Shown piece after piece: positions 15,261 through 15,891 of a DNA stretch of 15,891 bases. Below the pieces are notes generated by a model that was not told the origin of the DNA, searched no databases, and saw only the letters and a program-made list of their open reading frames with translations. The stretch comes from Rhizobium sp. (GTDB lineage Bacteria; Pseudomonadota; Alphaproteobacteria; Rhizobiales; Rhizobiaceae), in contig DNPN01000151.1 of NCBI GenBank assembly GCA_003501385.1, positions 4,615-20,505 on the forward strand, read 5' to 3'. The stretch's first letter is position 1; each line of letters begins with the position of its first letter. A program made the position numbers and the translations under genes.

Positions 15261-15891
15261 ATGACCATCAATCTGAATAAGCCAGACATTACCGAGCTGA
15301 AGCCGCGCATCACCGTTTTTGGCGTCGGCGGCGGCGGCGGCAATGCCGTTAACAACATGATCACCGCTGGTCTTCAGGGTGTGGACTTTGTTGTGGCCAA
15401 CACCGACGCACAAGCGCTGACCATGACCAAGGCAGAGCGGATCATCCAGCTCGGTGCCAGCGTCACAGAAGGTCTTGGTGCCGGTTCCCAGCCAGAAGTT
15501 GGCCGCGCTGCTGCCGAAGAATGCATTGATGAGATCATTGATCACCTCAACGGCACCCACATGTGCTTCGTTACCGCTGGTATGGGCGGTGGTACTGGCA
15601 CGGGTGCAGCGCCCGTTGTCGCACAGGCTGCGCGCAACAAGGGCATCCTCACTGTTGGTGTTGTCACCAAGCCGTTTCATTTTGAAGGTGGCCGTCGCAT
15701 GCGTCTGGCCGAAGCAGGCATTGAAGCCTTGCAGAAGTCAGTTGATACGCTGATCGTCATTCCAAACCAGAACCTTTTCCGCATTGCCAATGATCGCACC
15801 ACCTTTGCTGATGCGTTCGCCATGGCTGACCAGGTTCTCTATTCGGGTGTTGCCTGCATCACTGACCTGATGGTCAAGGAAGGCCTGATCA
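15261..15891 (+). CDS. ftsZ: Cell division protein FtsZ (N-terminal part, cut by window end)
   Basis: Tubulin-like GTPase that forms the cytokinetic ring. The 210 residues present carry the GTPase domain: FGVGGGGGNAVNNM (20-33), the T3-region NTDAQAL (47-53), GAGSQPEVG (73-81), the tubulin signature GMGGGTGTG (107-115), and VDTLIVIPNQNLFRI (161-175). The window ends just after MVKEGLI, so the catalytic T7 loop, the C-terminal domain and the FtsA-binding tail are outside it. The start at ATG 15261 has AAGGAA (15247-15252) 8 nt upstream and gives the MTINLNKPDITELKPR N-terminus typical of rhizobial FtsZ as remembered. An in-frame ATG at 15216 would add 15 residues but lacks a clear ribosome-binding site. 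Confidence 0.97.
   Translation, partial: MTINLNKPDITELKPRITVFGVGGGGGNAVNNMITAGLQGVDFVVANTDAQALTMTKAERIIQLGASVTEGLGAGSQPEVGRAAAEECIDEIIDHLNGTHMCFVTAGMGGGTGTGAAPVVAQAARNKGILTVGVVTKPFHFEGGRRMRLAEAGIEALQKSVDTLIVIPNQNLFRIANDRTTFADAFAMADQVLYSGVACITDLMVKEGLI

Noticed and set aside
1..15891. CRISPR array, tRNA or rRNA genes, insertion sequences, phage or defence genes
   Set aside because: No repeat-spacer pattern, cloverleaf-like segment, transposase or other mobile-element protein was seen; coding space is filled by known dcw genes and one transporter.

Overview
The window is a stretch of a chromosomal dcw (division and cell wall) cluster. It runs from murE to the first two thirds of ftsZ in the order murE-murF-mraY-murD-ftsW-murG-murC-murB, then a convergent MFS transporter gene, then ddlB-ftsQ-ftsA-ftsZ. 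Gene order, the DNPR meso-diaminopimelate motif in MurE, the FtsZ N-terminus and the general protein character point to an alphaproteobacterium, most likely Rhizobiaceae (Rhizobium/Agrobacterium/Allorhizobium type). This assignment comes from remembered family sequences, not from a search, and I do not name a species.

Layout. Positions 1-133 are a leader or intergenic segment with a strong 19-bp hairpin; whether it holds the last codons of an upstream ftsI cannot be decided. Positions 134-10301 hold eight plus-strand genes that make lipid II and its flippase-side partners: murE, murF, mraY, murD, ftsW, murG, murC, murB. Most junctions are 4-nt stop/start overlaps or gaps under 10 nt, so the block reads as one translationally coupled operon. 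The one larger internal gap (murF-mraY) contains a perfect 8-bp inverted repeat. Positions 10316-10354 are a symmetric, A-run/T-run flanked hairpin that can terminate both murB and the convergent gene. Positions 10392-11711 (minus strand) encode a 12-TM MFS carrier of the metabolite:H+ symporter (ShiA/ProP/KgtP-like) type, functionally foreign to the cluster. Positions 11712-11969 are a 258-bp divergent intergenic region, the best place for the promoter of the second division operon; it contains an AT-rich palindrome and a near-consensus CtrA-like site. Positions 11970-15891 hold ddlB, ftsQ (GTG start, overlapping ddlB), ftsA (GTG start, overlapping ftsQ) and ftsZ, which is cut off by the window end just before its T7 loop.

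Together the genes cover every cytoplasmic step from UDP-MurNAc to lipid II (MurB, MurC, MurD, MurE, MurF, Ddl, MraY, MurG), the septal SEDS glycosyltransferase FtsW, and the FtsQ/FtsA/FtsZ divisome parts. All coding sequences look intact, with family-typical lengths and motifs. I did not find an undescribed system. The points worth checking are regulatory: the murE leader hairpin, the murF-mraY stem, the putative CtrA-like and palindromic sites between the MFS gene and ddlB, and the MFS gene that splits the cluster.
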